Assembly (NCBI GenBank): GCA_016742275.1
Contig: JACVCD010000012.1
Location: 1-64,000, forward strand
DNA: 64,000 nt
Source: Gemmatimonadaceae bacterium
Lineage (GTDB): Bacteria > Gemmatimonadota > Gemmatimonadetes > Gemmatimonadales > Gemmatimonadaceae
Reading direction: 5' to 3'
This document shows, piece after piece, positions 55,370 through 64,000 of this stretch; the stretch's first letter is position 1; each line of letters begins with the position of its first letter. The translations under genes were made by a program, and so were the position numbers. The notes below the pieces were generated by a model. That model saw only the letters and a program-made list of their open reading frames with translations, did not search any database and was not told the origin of the DNA.

Positions 55370-55393
55370 CTTCCAGATCCTTTGTGAATTCTT

Positions 55394-55425
55394 TCACGAA
55401 CTCCGGGACGCACCGGAATTCGTGA
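55394..55425 (+). promoter_or_regulatory. Leader hairpin upstream of nuoA
   Basis: TCACGAA-C-TCCGG / CCGGA-A-TTCGTGA gives 12 pairs with one mismatch around a six-base loop (GACGCA), ending 28 bases before the nuoA ATG. The left arm also overlaps GTGAA-ttct-TTCAC (55384-55397), a possible operator. Role unknown. Confidence 0.4.
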
Positions 55426-55453
55426 CCGCTCGTCGCATCTTAGCTACACCCTG

Positions 55454-55858
55454 ATGCTCCGATCCTATCTGCCGGTCCTGCTGCTCCTCGGCTTCGTCAT
55501 TCTCAACGCGGTACTGATCCTCGGGATCAGTCACCTGACGACCAAGGCCCAGCCCACGCCGGTCAAGTCTCAGCCGTACGAATCCGGCATCAGCCCGCTC
55601 GGCGATGCACGCGACCGGTTTTCCGTCAAGTTCTATCTGGTCGCGATGCTGTTCATCGTTTTCGATATCGAAACGGTGTTCATGATTCCGTGGGGCGTAC
55701 ACTATCGACAGCTCTCGTGTCAGATCCCATTGGTCAATGGGATTTGCCCCACAGGGCAGCTGTCGTTCTTTGGCCTGGGTGAGATGCTGGTGTTTGCACT
55801 CATCCTCGTCGTGGGTTTCATCTATGTCTGGAAGAAGGGAGCGCTGACATGGGACTGA
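55454..55858 (+). CDS. nuoA: NADH-quinone oxidoreductase subunit A
   Basis: A complex I membrane subunit with three helices: [41 protein letters not shown] and [54 protein letters not shown] is the diagnostic NuoA signature. 134 residues, with a small loop insertion ([15 protein letters not shown]). First gene of the nuo operon; overlaps nuoB by ten bases. Confidence 0.96.
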   Translation: MLRSYLPVLLLLGFVILNAVLILGISHLTTKAQPTPVKSQPYESGISPLGDARDRFSVKFYLVAMLFIVFDIETVFMIPWGVHYRQLSCQIPLVNGICPTGQLSFFGLGEMLVFALILVVGFIYVWKKGALTWD

Positions 55859-56475
55859 CCCAGCCAGCTGACCATCGCATCGTACAGATGGATCCGGGCG
55901 CGCATGATGGGTGGGTAACCACGCGCCTCGACTTTCTCGTGAACTGGGCGCGTGCGGGCTCCATGTGGCCGATGCCATTTGGCACCGCCTGCTGCGCCAT
56001 CGAGTTCATGGCGACCGCTGCGAGCCGCTTCGATCTCGCACGCTTCGGCATGGAGCGTTTGAGCTATTCACCGCGTCAGGCCGACGTGCTGCTCTGCGCG
56101 GGTCGTGTGCCGCTCAAGCTCGCGCCGGTTCTGCGTCGCATCTATCAGCAGATGCCGCAGCCCAAGTGGGTCATCTCCATGGGTGCGTGTGCATCGACGG
56201 GTGGCATGTTCGACAACTACGCCGTAGTGCAGGGCATCGACACCATCATTCCTGTGGATGTCTACGTACCGGGCTGCCCGCCGCGCCCGGAAGCCCTCAT
56301 GCACGCCATCATCATGCTGCAGAAAAAGGTGATGACGGAGCGACTCAAGGACAGCACCCGACACGTCGAGATCGTTCCGGATCCGACGAGTCAGCTGTAC
56401 ATCCCGCCTTCGCGCATCGACGAATTGTCGGAGCCGTTTGGCAATTCCGTGCATCAGACCCGGTCGGCACCGTGA
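55849..56475 (+). CDS. nuoB: NADH-quinone oxidoreductase subunit B
   Basis: Carries the terminal N2 [4Fe-4S] cluster of complex I. Ligands lie in [12 protein letters not shown] (adjacent Cys pair), [13 protein letters not shown] and [13 protein letters not shown]. 208 residues with a slightly long C-terminus. Overlaps both neighbours; the stop is in a GTGA shared with nuoC. Confidence 0.97.
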   Translation: MGLTQPADHRIVQMDPGAHDGWVTTRLDFLVNWARAGSMWPMPFGTACCAIEFMATAASRFDLARFGMERLSYSPRQADVLLCAGRVPLKLAPVLRRIYQQMPQPKWVISMGACASTGGMFDNYAVVQGIDTIIPVDVYVPGCPPRPEALMHAIIMLQKKVMTERLKDSTRHVEIVPDPTSQLYIPPSRIDELSEPFGNSVHQTRSAP

Positions 56476-57194
56476 CCGTACCGGCTACTACCGCTCCCAT
56501 CATGGCGGCTGTTGCCGCCGATGCGAATGGTGCACCTATCACGCCGGTGAATGTGCCACGTAGCGGTGCGCCGGCCAGTTCTACGGCTGCTGCACTAAGC
56601 GCACGGTTTGGCGATGCCATCGTGCGTGTGGATGTGGTGTGGGGCGAGACGAATGTGGTGGTGACGCGCGAATCGGTGCACGACATCATTCGCTGGCTCC
56701 ACGATGAACCGACCGAGCGCTACGACTACCTCGTCGACGTGACGGCCGTTGAATTCCGCGACGCGTCGCTCCCGCTCGAAGTGGTGTGGCATTTGCGTGC
56801 GCTGGCCAATCGTCGCTTCCTCCGTCTCAAGGTGGAGCTGCCGCGTCGCGGGCCACTCAGTGTACCGAGCATCATGGACATCTACACCGGTGCCAATTGG
56901 CTCGAACGCGAATGCTACGACATGTTCGGCATTCAGTTCGAAGGGCATCCGGACATGCGCCGCATTCTGATGTGGGAGCAGTACCGCGAAGGCTATCCGC
57001 TACGGAAGGACTTCCCGTTGCGTGGCCGGTTTTCGCGCGCTGAGCAGCTCAAGCAGGCGCTCGCTGCCGATCCGGAAGCTCGCTATTCGATGGAAGAACT
57101 CAGCATCGCGGAAGCGTTCGACTCGCTCCCTGAGGACATGAAGCGTCGTCTGTCGGAACAGGCCGCGCTCGGTCCACTCAAGGAGGGCGAATGA
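56472..57194 (+). CDS. nuoC: NADH-quinone oxidoreductase subunit C
   Basis: A peripheral-arm subunit of complex I. The GTG at 56472 overlaps the nuoB stop (GTGA) and gives 240 residues. [73 protein letters not shown] is the NuoC signature. The first ~50 residues are Ala/Pro-rich and not conserved. The track's frame from 55911 overlaps nuoB and is not real upstream. Confidence 0.95.
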   Translation: MTVPATTAPIMAAVAADANGAPITPVNVPRSGAPASSTAAALSARFGDAIVRVDVVWGETNVVVTRESVHDIIRWLHDEPTERYDYLVDVTAVEFRDASLPLEVVWHLRALANRRFLRLKVELPRRGPLSVPSIMDIYTGANWLERECYDMFGIQFEGHPDMRRILMWEQYREGYPLRKDFPLRGRFSRAEQLKQALAADPEARYSMEELSIAEAFDSLPEDMKRRLSEQAALGPLKEGE

Positions 57195-58513
57195 GCGCGC
57201 GTCGTACCATCGAAGTCGCGCTGGGCACGAGTGGTCTCGATGCCCAGGGACGGCCGCTGCGTGCACCGCTGGTGCAGCAGGGCGGGCAGGCGGTGGCGCT
57301 TGAAGCGCTGGAAGGTCAGCGCATCTCGACGATCGAGCCCGAGCTCGATGCCGACCACATGCTCATCAACATCGGACCGCAGCACCCGGCAACACACGGC
57401 GTGTTGCGTTTGGTGCTCGAGCTCGATGGCGAAACCGTGGTGCGTTGCATTCCGCACATCGGCTATCTGCACTGCGGCTTCGAGAAGATCGGTGAGTATC
57501 GCCAGTACAATCAGATCATTCCCTGGACCGACCGCGAAGACTATCTGAACTCGCCGGGCAACAACGTTGCCTTTGTGTTGGGTGCGGAGCGGTTGTTTGG
57601 TGTGGGCATGACCGAGCGCACGAAGGTTTTGCGGGTGATGCTGATGGAGTTGTCACGCATTATGTCGCACATCGTGTGGCTTGGCACGACATCAGTAGAC
57701 ATTGGTGCTTTCACGCCGTTCCTGTGGTTGTATCAGGAACGCGAGAACATCTACAACCTGCTCGAAGGCTGGGTCGGTGCGCGCCTCACGACCACGGCCA
57801 CGCGTGTTGGTGGCATGGCCGCCGACATTCCAGACGGCTGGCTCGAAGGTCTGCGTGCATTCCTCAAGGGGTTCTCGCGCACGCTCGAGGAATGCGTGAG
57901 CATGCTCGAAACCAATGCCATTTGGGCCGGGCGTACGGTCGGTCTTGGTGCACTGAGCGCGCATGAAGCGGTGAACGCCGGTATGTCGGGACCGATGCTG
58001 CGTGCGTCGGGCGTTGCCTACGATGTGCGCAAGGATTTCCCCTATCTCGACTACGAGACGTACGACTTTGATGTCGTCGTGGGAACGCAGGGCGATGTGT
58101 ACGATCGATTCCTCGTGCGTGTCGAAGAGATGCGGCAGAGCGTGCGCATTCTCGAGCAGACGTTGCAGCGGTTGCCCGATGGTCCGATCAATATCGACGA
58201 CCCGCGTCTCATTCTGCCGCCCAAGCACAAGGCAACGAGTGAGATGGAATCCATGATCCATCACTTCAAGGTGGTCATGGAAGGCCCGCGTCCGCCGGCT
58301 GGTGAGTGCTACGTGGCCGTCGAAAGTCCAAAGGGTGAGAAGGGTTACTACTTCGTGAGCGACGGCACCAGCAAGCCGGTGCGTTGGCGCATCCGTCCGC
58401 CCTCGTTCGTCAACCTGTCGGCCATTCCGCAGATGGTCGAAGGCCATTTGTTGTCTGACGTGATCGCGATCAACGCGAGCATCGATATCGTCATGGGAGA
58501 AATCGACCGATGA
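57191..58513 (+). CDS. nuoD: NADH-quinone oxidoreductase subunit D
   Basis: Forms the quinone-reaction chamber with NuoB. MLINIGPQHPATHGVLRLVLELDGETVVRCIPHIGYLHCGFEKI is the family signature, followed by GRTVGLGALS and the C-terminal RIRPPSFVNLSAIPQMVEGHLLSDVIAINASIDIVMGEIDR. 440 residues, with about 45 extra N-terminal residues. Joined to nuoC by ATGA and to nuoE by ATGA. Confidence 0.97.
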   Translation: MSARRTIEVALGTSGLDAQGRPLRAPLVQQGGQAVALEALEGQRISTIEPELDADHMLINIGPQHPATHGVLRLVLELDGETVVRCIPHIGYLHCGFEKIGEYRQYNQIIPWTDREDYLNSPGNNVAFVLGAERLFGVGMTERTKVLRVMLMELSRIMSHIVWLGTTSVDIGAFTPFLWLYQERENIYNLLEGWVGARLTTTATRVGGMAADIPDGWLEGLRAFLKGFSRTLEECVSMLETNAIWAGRTVGLGALSAHEAVNAGMSGPMLRASGVAYDVRKDFPYLDYETYDFDVVVGTQGDVYDRFLVRVEEMRQSVRILEQTLQRLPDGPINIDDPRLILPPKHKATSEMESMIHHFKVVMEGPRPPAGECYVAVESPKGEKGYYFVSDGTSKPVRWRIRPPSFVNLSAIPQMVEGHLLSDVIAINASIDIVMGEIDR

Positions 58514-59061
58514 GCCACGGCCCCTCGGCGAGTGGTGGCGCGATCGTCGCAGCGCCGCCGCATGGCCATCATCACGATGAACCGCACGAGCCGGTGTTCG
58601 TTGGTGCGGCACGCGAAGAACTCGATCGCATTTTGTCGCGCTATCCCACCAAGCAGGCCGCACTGCTTCCAGCTCTCTGGATTCTGCAGGATGCGCGCGG
58701 GTGGGTAAGCGAGAAGGGCATCGAAGAAGTGGCGCTGGCGCTCGAGATTACGCCCGCCTACATCAAGGGTGTGGTGAGTTTCTACACCATGTACCACCAG
58801 CATCCAGTAGGTCGCCACTTCATCCAGGTGTGCACCACCACGCCGTGCAACGTGTGCGGCGCTGAAGATGTGGTGAAGAGCTTCCTCGATCATACGGGGT
58901 GCGGCGATCTCGGTCTCACGAGCGCCGACGGCAAGTACACGGTTATCGAGGTCGAGTGCCTCGGTGCATGCGGCTTTGCCACGCCGGTCATGATCAATAA
59001 CGACTTCATCGAATCGGTCACTCCCGAATCGGTGCCGCGCATTCTGTCGGAGCTGAAGTAA
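58510..59061 (+). CDS. nuoE: NADH-quinone oxidoreductase subunit E
   Basis: Carries the N1a [2Fe-2S] cluster in the NADH module. The ligands are in CTTTPCNVCGAEDV and ECLGACGFATPVMINNDF. LPALWILQDARGWVSEKGIEEVA is typical. The N-terminal ~30 residues include a His-rich stretch (HGHHHDEPHEP) not usual in NuoE and possibly metal-binding. 183 residues. Its TAA overlaps the nuoF ATG. Confidence 0.95.
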   Translation: MSHGPSASGGAIVAAPPHGHHHDEPHEPVFVGAAREELDRILSRYPTKQAALLPALWILQDARGWVSEKGIEEVALALEITPAYIKGVVSFYTMYHQHPVGRHFIQVCTTTPCNVCGAEDVVKSFLDHTGCGDLGLTSADGKYTVIEVECLGACGFATPVMINNDFIESVTPESVPRILSELK

Positions 59062-60389
59062 TGGGATATCCACATCCCTCGCATCCGCGCGAAACGCCGG
59101 TGCTCTCGAAGTATTTCGGTGATGCCGAAGCGCGCACGTTGGCTGGCTGGCGTGCGCGTGGCGGCTACGAAGCATTCGAGAAGGCGTTGTCCATGGATCC
59201 GCAGGACATCCAGAACGTCGTGAAGGAATCCGGTCTGCGTGGCCGTGGTGGCGCCGGCTTCCCAACGGGCATGAAGTGGTCATTCATGCGTCCGGACGGC
59301 AAGACGCACTACCTCTGCTGCAACGCCGACGAGTCGGAGCCCGGTACGTTCAAGGATCGCGAGATCATGCGCTGGACGCCGCACGGTCTCGTGGAAGGTG
59401 TGGCGCTCGGTGCGCACGCCATCTATGCGGAAACGGCGTACATCTACATCCGTGGTGAATTCACGGAGCCGTATGCGCGCATGACTCAAGCCGTGGAAGA
59501 AGCTTACGCTGCCGGTATTCTCGGCGCGAATGCCATGGGCAGCGGCAAGCGTGTGGATGTGCACGTGCATCGTGGTGCAGGGGCCTACATCTGCGGCGAA
59601 GAAACGGCGCTCATGAATTCGCTGGAAGGCCGTCGCGGCAATCCGCGCATCAAGCCGCCGTTTCCTGCGGTGGCCGGATTGTTCGGCAAGCCGACCACGA
59701 TCAACAACGTGGAAACGCTCACCGCGGTCCCGTACATCCTCAAGAACGGCGCCGAGTGGTACAAGCAGTTCGGTCGTCCGGATAATCCCAAGAGCATCGG
59801 CACGAAGTTGTTCTCGGTGTGCGGCAACATCACGCGCCCGGGTAACTACGAAGTAGCGCTCGGATTTCCGTTCAAGGATTTCCTGTATGATCTGTGCGGT
59901 GGACCGCTGCCTGGTCGTGAGATCAAGGCGGTGATTCCTGGCGGATCTTCCGTACCCATTCTGACGCGCGAAGAAGCCGAAGGCGCGCTCATGGACTACG
60001 AGGGTATGGTCGCCGCTGGGACGATGCTGGGTTCCGGTGGTGCGATCGTGTTTGATGATCGCCAGTGCATGGTGCGGCAGATTGCGCGCCTTACGCGCTT
60101 CTACGCGCACGAGAGCTGCGCGCAGTGCTCACAGTGCCGCGAAGGCACGGCATGGATCACGCGCATCATGGAACGCATCCGTGACGGCGAAGGCACCGCG
60201 GAAGATCTCGATACGTTGCTGTCGATTGCCGACAACATGAGCGGCAAGACGATCTGCGTATTGAGCGACTCGTGCGCCACACCGGTCATTTCGGGTCTCA
60301 AGAAGTTCCGCCACGAATTCGAGGCAAAGATCGCCGCGAATCCGTCGAGGGTCACTGTTTCCGCGGCGCTGCGCGCCTCGGCGGCCTGA
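59061..60389 (+). CDS. nuoF: NADH-quinone oxidoreductase subunit F
   Basis: Binds NADH and FMN and the N3 [4Fe-4S] cluster. GLRGRGGAGFPTGMKWSFM and CNADESEPGTFKDREIM are the FMN/NADH region; GAGAYICGEETALMNSLEG follows; cluster ligands are in SCAQCSQCREGTAWI and the later SDSCATP. 442 residues, normal. nuoG follows after seven bases. Confidence 0.97.
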   Translation: MGYPHPSHPRETPVLSKYFGDAEARTLAGWRARGGYEAFEKALSMDPQDIQNVVKESGLRGRGGAGFPTGMKWSFMRPDGKTHYLCCNADESEPGTFKDREIMRWTPHGLVEGVALGAHAIYAETAYIYIRGEFTEPYARMTQAVEEAYAAGILGANAMGSGKRVDVHVHRGAGAYICGEETALMNSLEGRRGNPRIKPPFPAVAGLFGKPTTINNVETLTAVPYILKNGAEWYKQFGRPDNPKSIGTKLFSVCGNITRPGNYEVALGFPFKDFLYDLCGGPLPGREIKAVIPGGSSVPILTREEAEGALMDYEGMVAAGTMLGSGGAIVFDDRQCMVRQIARLTRFYAHESCAQCSQCREGTAWITRIMERIRDGEGTAEDLDTLLSIADNMSGKTICVLSDSCATPVISGLKKFRHEFEAKIAANPSRVTVSAALRASAA

Positions 60390-60396
60390 GGGACGC

Positions 60397-61992
60397 ATGG
60401 CAGAATTAAAGATGGTGAACCTCACGATTGAAGGTCGTCCGGTGCAGGTGCCGGAAGGTCTTTCGATTCTGGAGGCCGCCAAGACGGCCGGCGTGCTCAT
60501 TCCGCACTACTGCTACCACCCGGGTCTTCCGGTGGCGGGTGTGTGCCGCATGTGCCTCGTCGAAGTCGAGAAGATGCCCAAGCTGGCGCCGGCGTGTGCG
60601 ACGTCGGTGATGGAAGGGCAGGTGGTGCACGTGCATTCCCCCAAGGCGCTTGAAGCGCGCAAGGGTGTGCTCGAGTTCCTGCTTATCAATCACCCGCTCG
60701 ATTGCCCGATCTGCGATCAGGCCGGCGAGTGCGAACTGCAAGACTACACGTTTGCTGAAGGTCGTTCGGATTCACGCTATCGCGAACCCAAGCGTTTCAA
60801 TCCCGTCGAGGATTTCGGCGGCGACGTGTTGTATGTGCAGAATCGCTGCATTCTTTGCACACGCTGCGTGCGTTTCATGACGGACGTGGCGCAGGATCCG
60901 GTGCTCAATGTGTCCGAGCGCGGCGATCGTGCGTTCATCGGCAAGGCTGAGGGACACGATCTCACCAATCCGTGGGCGTCGAACGTCATCGATCTGTGCC
61001 CGGTTGGTGCGTTGCTCAGCAAGGATTTCCTGAACAAGGCCCGTGCGTGGGAGCTCGATCGCGCGCCGACTGTGTGCACCGGTTGCAGCCAGGGTTGCAA
61101 CGCCGTGGCCGAGTCGCGCGACAATGTGATCGTGCGTCTCAAGCCGCGCGCCAACGACGCCGTCAATCAGTACTTCATGTGCGACACCGGTCGTGCCACG
61201 TATCGCGAGTTCAATCGCCGCGATCGGGCTGACCAGCCGCATGTGCGCGTGGGCTCCACATTGCAGATCGCGGAGTGGGACGATGCGATCCAGGCGGCGG
61301 TATCGGCGCTGTCCGGCCGTTCGCTCAAGGTGCATGTGTCGGCCAACCTGTCGAACGAAGCCCTATTCCTTCTTGAGCGTGTGATTGCGCACGTGGGCGG
61401 CAAGGGATCGTTCTCCGTTGTGCGCGGCGCGGAGTCTCCGCTGCCCGGCGCATCCGATCTTGCACTGCGTGCCGAACGCGCGGCCAATGGTACCGGTGCT
61501 CGTCACCTTGGCTACAGCGAAGTGGGTGGGTTGGCTGACGTGGTGCGTGACGGTGATGCGGTGCTCGTGGTCGGTGATGATCTCAGCACCGTTGATGCTT
61601 CCGTGCTCGCCCGTGCTGGGTCGTTCGTCTACATCGGAACGACGCTTCCCGCGGCGGCTGTTGCACACGCGTCGGTGATTCTCCCGATTACGAACACGCT
61701 CGAGGAAGAAGGCTCCTTTACCAATCTCCGTGGTCGCGTGCAGCGTTTCATGCAGTCACGCACGGCGCCCGGTGTCGCACGTCCGAGCTGGTTCGTGTTG
61801 GCGGATTTGTTGGCAGCCTTCGGTGGCGAGGGCCGTTTCTATCTGCCGTCGGAAATCTTTGCGGCACTGACGCACGTGCATGCGACATACGCTGGTCTCG
61901 AATACGAAGCGCTGGGCCTCAAGGGACTCCCGATTCTTGAAAGCAACGCCGGTGTGAGCGAAGCGGCCGGTGCGGCGGGAGTGTCGGCGTGA
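60397..61992 (+). CDS. nuoG: NADH-quinone oxidoreductase subunit G (short form)
   Basis: The Fe-S-rich subunit of the NADH module. The [2Fe-2S] ligands are in CYHPGLPVAGVCRMCLVEV plus CATSV; further clusters are in HPLDCPICDQAGECELQDY and CILCTRCVRFMTDV...DLCPVGALL; CTGCSQGCNAVAES opens the molybdopterin-oxidoreductase-like part. At 531 residues it is short compared with E. coli NuoG (~900); much of the degenerate Mo-enzyme domain is reduced. It overlaps nuoH by four bases. Confidence 0.93.
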   Translation: MAELKMVNLTIEGRPVQVPEGLSILEAAKTAGVLIPHYCYHPGLPVAGVCRMCLVEVEKMPKLAPACATSVMEGQVVHVHSPKALEARKGVLEFLLINHPLDCPICDQAGECELQDYTFAEGRSDSRYREPKRFNPVEDFGGDVLYVQNRCILCTRCVRFMTDVAQDPVLNVSERGDRAFIGKAEGHDLTNPWASNVIDLCPVGALLSKDFLNKARAWELDRAPTVCTGCSQGCNAVAESRDNVIVRLKPRANDAVNQYFMCDTGRATYREFNRRDRADQPHVRVGSTLQIAEWDDAIQAAVSALSGRSLKVHVSANLSNEALFLLERVIAHVGGKGSFSVVRGAESPLPGASDLALRAERAANGTGARHLGYSEVGGLADVVRDGDAVLVVGDDLSTVDASVLARAGSFVYIGTTLPAAAVAHASVILPITNTLEEEGSFTNLRGRVQRFMQSRTAPGVARPSWFVLADLLAAFGGEGRFYLPSEIFAALTHVHATYAGLEYEALGLKGLPILESNAGVSEAAGAAGVSA

Positions 61993-63353
61993 CCGCACTT
62001 CCCATGCTCGCGGCGCTGGATCTGGCCTCGTGGTTCCCGCGTGCCAATCCGCAGGTGGCGCCTGAAGCCATTGGCACGTTCGTAGCAGCCAGTGTCATCA
62101 AGATTCTGGTGTTCTTCGGCGTGTATCTGTTGACGGTGGCCATGCTCACGCTGCTCGAGCGCAAGCTGGCGGCGTGGTTTCAGGATCGTCGCGGTCCCAA
62201 TCGTGTCGGTCCATTCGGTTTGCTGCAGCCGGTGGCGGACGGTCTCAAGAATTTCATGAAGGAAGAGACCAACCCGCCGTTTGCCGACAAGTGGTTGTTC
62301 ATCATCGCGCCGGCGTTGGCGTTCATTCCGGCACTGCTCACGTGGGCCGTGATTCCGTTTGCGTCGCCACTGCCGACACCTTGGGGCCTGGTGGACATGG
62401 CCATTGCGCCGTTGCCCGTGGGTTTCCTGTTCACGCTCGCGATTTCGTCGCTTGGTGTGTACGGCATCGTGTTGGCTGGTTGGGCGTCCAACAACAAGTA
62501 CGCGCTGCTCGGCGGTCTTCGCTCGAGCGCGCAAATGGTGTCGTACGAAATCGCGATGGGCATGTCCACCATTCCAGTGCTGCTGCTTGCCGGCAACGTG
62601 TCGCTTACCGCGATCGTGCAGCAGCAGTCGTCGATGGGCTGGAACGTGCTGTCGCTGACCGTGGCGTGGTTCACGTTCCTCGTGGCTGCATTCGCCGAAA
62701 CGAATCGTCTGCCGTTCGACTTGCCCGAAGCTGAGTCAGAACTCGTGGCAGGTTATCACACGGAATACAGCGGCATGAAGTTCTCGATGTTCTTCATCGC
62801 CGAGTACGCCAACATGCTCACTGTAAGTGGTCTGACGGCGGCGCTGTTCTTTGGCGGATGGGACGTGCCCTTCACGCAGTGGGACAACGTGCCGCCGTTC
62901 ACGGTGATCAAGACGTTGGTGACCCTGCTGTCGATGGCCGCTAAGATCGGCTTCTTCATCTTCCTGTTCATGTGGATTCGCTGGACGTTGCCGCGCTTCC
63001 GCTATGATCAGCTGATGTCCCTGGGGTGGAGCATCATGTTGCCGCTCGCGCTGGCGTACATCGTGATTATTGCCACTGCCACATTGGCGCTGGACATGAT
63101 GGGCGTGGCGCGCGGTCCGGTGTTCTCGCTTGCGTTGCTCGGCCTCAATGCCTTGATCATTGCGGTGCTGCTGTTCTGGCTGGACAAGGGCAAGCTGATC
63201 AGCCCCGCCAGTGCGCGTGTGGCGCCCACGGATCTCGAGCGCCTGCGTGCTCGTGGTCTCGATCTTTCCCGCCGTCAGTTGACGGCGCCGCAGACCACAG
63301 CTGGCACCGTGGCTGCGACTACTGCTGGTGCATTGACGGAGGGTCGCGACTGA
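61989..63353 (+). CDS. nuoH: NADH-quinone oxidoreductase subunit H
   Basis: A multi-helix membrane subunit linking the quinone site to the pump. LLERKLAAWFQDRRGPNRVGPFGLLQPVADGLKNFMKEE is the diagnostic motif, and FAETNRLPFDLPEAESELVAGYHTEYSGMKFSMFFIAEYANM is the second. 454 residues because of an N-terminal extra segment and a ~50-residue polar C-terminal tail (TTAGTVAATTAGALTEGRD). Starts at GTG overlapping nuoG; stop overlaps the nuoI ATG. Confidence 0.97.
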   Translation: MTALPMLAALDLASWFPRANPQVAPEAIGTFVAASVIKILVFFGVYLLTVAMLTLLERKLAAWFQDRRGPNRVGPFGLLQPVADGLKNFMKEETNPPFADKWLFIIAPALAFIPALLTWAVIPFASPLPTPWGLVDMAIAPLPVGFLFTLAISSLGVYGIVLAGWASNNKYALLGGLRSSAQMVSYEIAMGMSTIPVLLLAGNVSLTAIVQQQSSMGWNVLSLTVAWFTFLVAAFAETNRLPFDLPEAESELVAGYHTEYSGMKFSMFFIAEYANMLTVSGLTAALFFGGWDVPFTQWDNVPPFTVIKTLVTLLSMAAKIGFFIFLFMWIRWTLPRFRYDQLMSLGWSIMLPLALAYIVIIATATLALDMMGVARGPVFSLALLGLNALIIAVLLFWLDKGKLISPASARVAPTDLERLRARGLDLSRRQLTAPQTTAGTVAATTAGALTEGRD

Positions 63354-63850
63354 TGGCGATCGGTGTAAAGGTCATGGCGCGTCCGCTCGACCAGGTGAGC
63401 TACATTCGCGCCACGCTCAAGGGCATGGCGACGACGCTCAAGCACATGGTCGATCCGCACAAGGTCACCATGCAGTATCCGGAGACCAAGTGGGATTTGT
63501 CGCCGCGGTGGCGCGGTACGCATCGCATGCTCACCACGGAAGACGGCAAGGCCAAGTGCGTGGCGTGCGGTCTGTGCCCCACGGTGTGCCCGGCCAACTG
63601 CATCAAGCTCACGCCGGGTGAGGATGAGCAGGGCAACCGCTACCCACTGGTGTTCGAGATTGACGAATTCCGTTGCATCTTCTGTGGCTACTGCCAGGAA
63701 GTCTGCCCGGAAGAAGCCATTCATGTTGGACGTCACTACGAGAACGCCGAGTTCGATCGCGCGTCGTTCGTCTACGACCTCGAGCGTCTGACAGCGCAGA
63801 CGCATCCGGTCAGTGAGTTGTGGGATCCCGCAGACCCGAAGGGCGAATGA
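63353..63850 (+). CDS. nuoI: NADH-quinone oxidoreductase subunit I
   Basis: Carries clusters N6a and N6b. Two 8Fe-ferredoxin motifs, CVACGLCPTVCPANCIKL and CIFCGYCQEVCPEEAIHV, are intact. The ATG at 63353 gives 165 residues; the track's frame from 63026 lies inside nuoH. The stop overlaps the nuoJ ATG (ATGA). Confidence 0.97.
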   Translation: MAIGVKVMARPLDQVSYIRATLKGMATTLKHMVDPHKVTMQYPETKWDLSPRWRGTHRMLTTEDGKAKCVACGLCPTVCPANCIKLTPGEDEQGNRYPLVFEIDEFRCIFCGYCQEVCPEEAIHVGRHYENAEFDRASFVYDLERLTAQTHPVSELWDPADPKGE

Positions 63851-64000
63851 CCGGCTTCTTCGAGTTTCAGTTCTATCTCTTCGCGCTGCTGGCGATCGTG
63901 TCGGCACTGTTGTTCGTCACGCGAAAGAATCCGGTGCCGGCGGCACTCTGGCTGGTCAATGTGATGTTCGCATTGGCCGGACTCTACGTGATGCTCGATG
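63847..64000 (+). CDS. nuoJ: NADH-quinone oxidoreductase subunit J (start only, cut by window edge)
   Basis: The ATG at 63847 overlaps the nuoI stop and opens MTGFFEFQFYLFALLAIVSALLFVTRKNPVPAALWLVNVMFALAGLYVMLD before the window ends. The first helix and the NPVPAALWLV motif are typical of NuoJ, and the position after nuoI is as expected. It is not in the ORF track because it has no stop. Confidence 0.9.
   Translation, partial: MTGFFEFQFYLFALLAIVSALLFVTRKNPVPAALWLVNVMFALAGLYVMLD

Overview
The window looks like a chromosomal segment from a GC-rich, Gram-negative, respiring bacterium. The core genes run at about 58-65% GC in lines I counted by hand. Gene style and content fit Gemmatimonadota (Gemmatimonas-like): a Bacteroidetes-type SdhC with type B SdhA, an LDH-like malate dehydrogenase, a RecQ with the zinc motif at its C-terminus, an ECF sigma/anti-sigma/Spy-like operon, and outer-membrane TonB-plug and barrel-type proteins. 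There is no rRNA gene here, so the phylum is inference. Almost all genes are on the + strand and many overlap by 1-4 bases (ATGA, GTGA, TGATG, TAATG), so translational coupling is the rule.

Layout. 1-427 is the start of a leftward exported protein cut by the window edge. 594-6127 is aspS-phoH-ybeY and two CNNM/CBS (CorC-like) membrane proteins. 6167-13253 holds a methyltransferase, an acyl-CoA carboxylase beta subunit, a split AtuA-type pair, a tiny membrane protein and a U32 (RlhA-like) protein. 13351-16482 is recQ and an acyl-CoA dehydrogenase. 16561-17055 has no gene and leads into ribonuclease E/G, then rplU-rpmA. 19546-22703 is a small hypothetical gene, a leftward glycerophosphodiester phosphodiesterase, and a sigma/anti-sigma/Spy-like operon. 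Two leftward tRNAs (Asn-GTT, Leu-CAA) follow. 23229-36333 is a dense housekeeping run: pepA, a TonB-plug protein, yicC, gmk, rpoZ, a uracil-DNA glycosylase, dnaB, radA, ispD, tsaC, a YwlE-like phosphatase, aroE and comF. 36363-39475 is the glycolytic gap-pgk-tpiA cluster. Next come secG-carA, a HU-type protein, moaD-moaE-moaA, mdh, sdhCAB, and a diheme cytochrome c followed by a Tat-exported DsrE-like protein. 55454-64000 is the complex I operon nuoABCDEFGHI plus the start of nuoJ.

One gene does not belong with the rest. 49744-54552 encodes a 1602-residue protein with clearly lower GC (45-48% in two lines counted by hand) and different codon use, set between the DsrE-like gene and dcd. It has an N-terminal NACHT/STAND-like NTPase (GEIGVGKST, then LHVIVDG), roughly a thousand residues of helical-repeat-like sequence, and a C-terminal PLD-like domain with an FHDRWW...LGTSSSGIG signature. 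I read it as a single-gene, horizontally acquired NLR-like, possibly anti-phage, protein with its candidate effector at the C-terminus. This is the best candidate for an undescribed system.

Other points worth attention: a textbook intrinsic terminator inside the first 18 codons of carA next to a hairpin over its start codon; an SSB-like Gly-rich tail ending in -PF on DnaB; a Cys-to-His change at a likely Fe-S ligand of the uracil-DNA glycosylase; AtuA split into two genes; and a roughly 500-base untranslated region before ribonuclease E/G.
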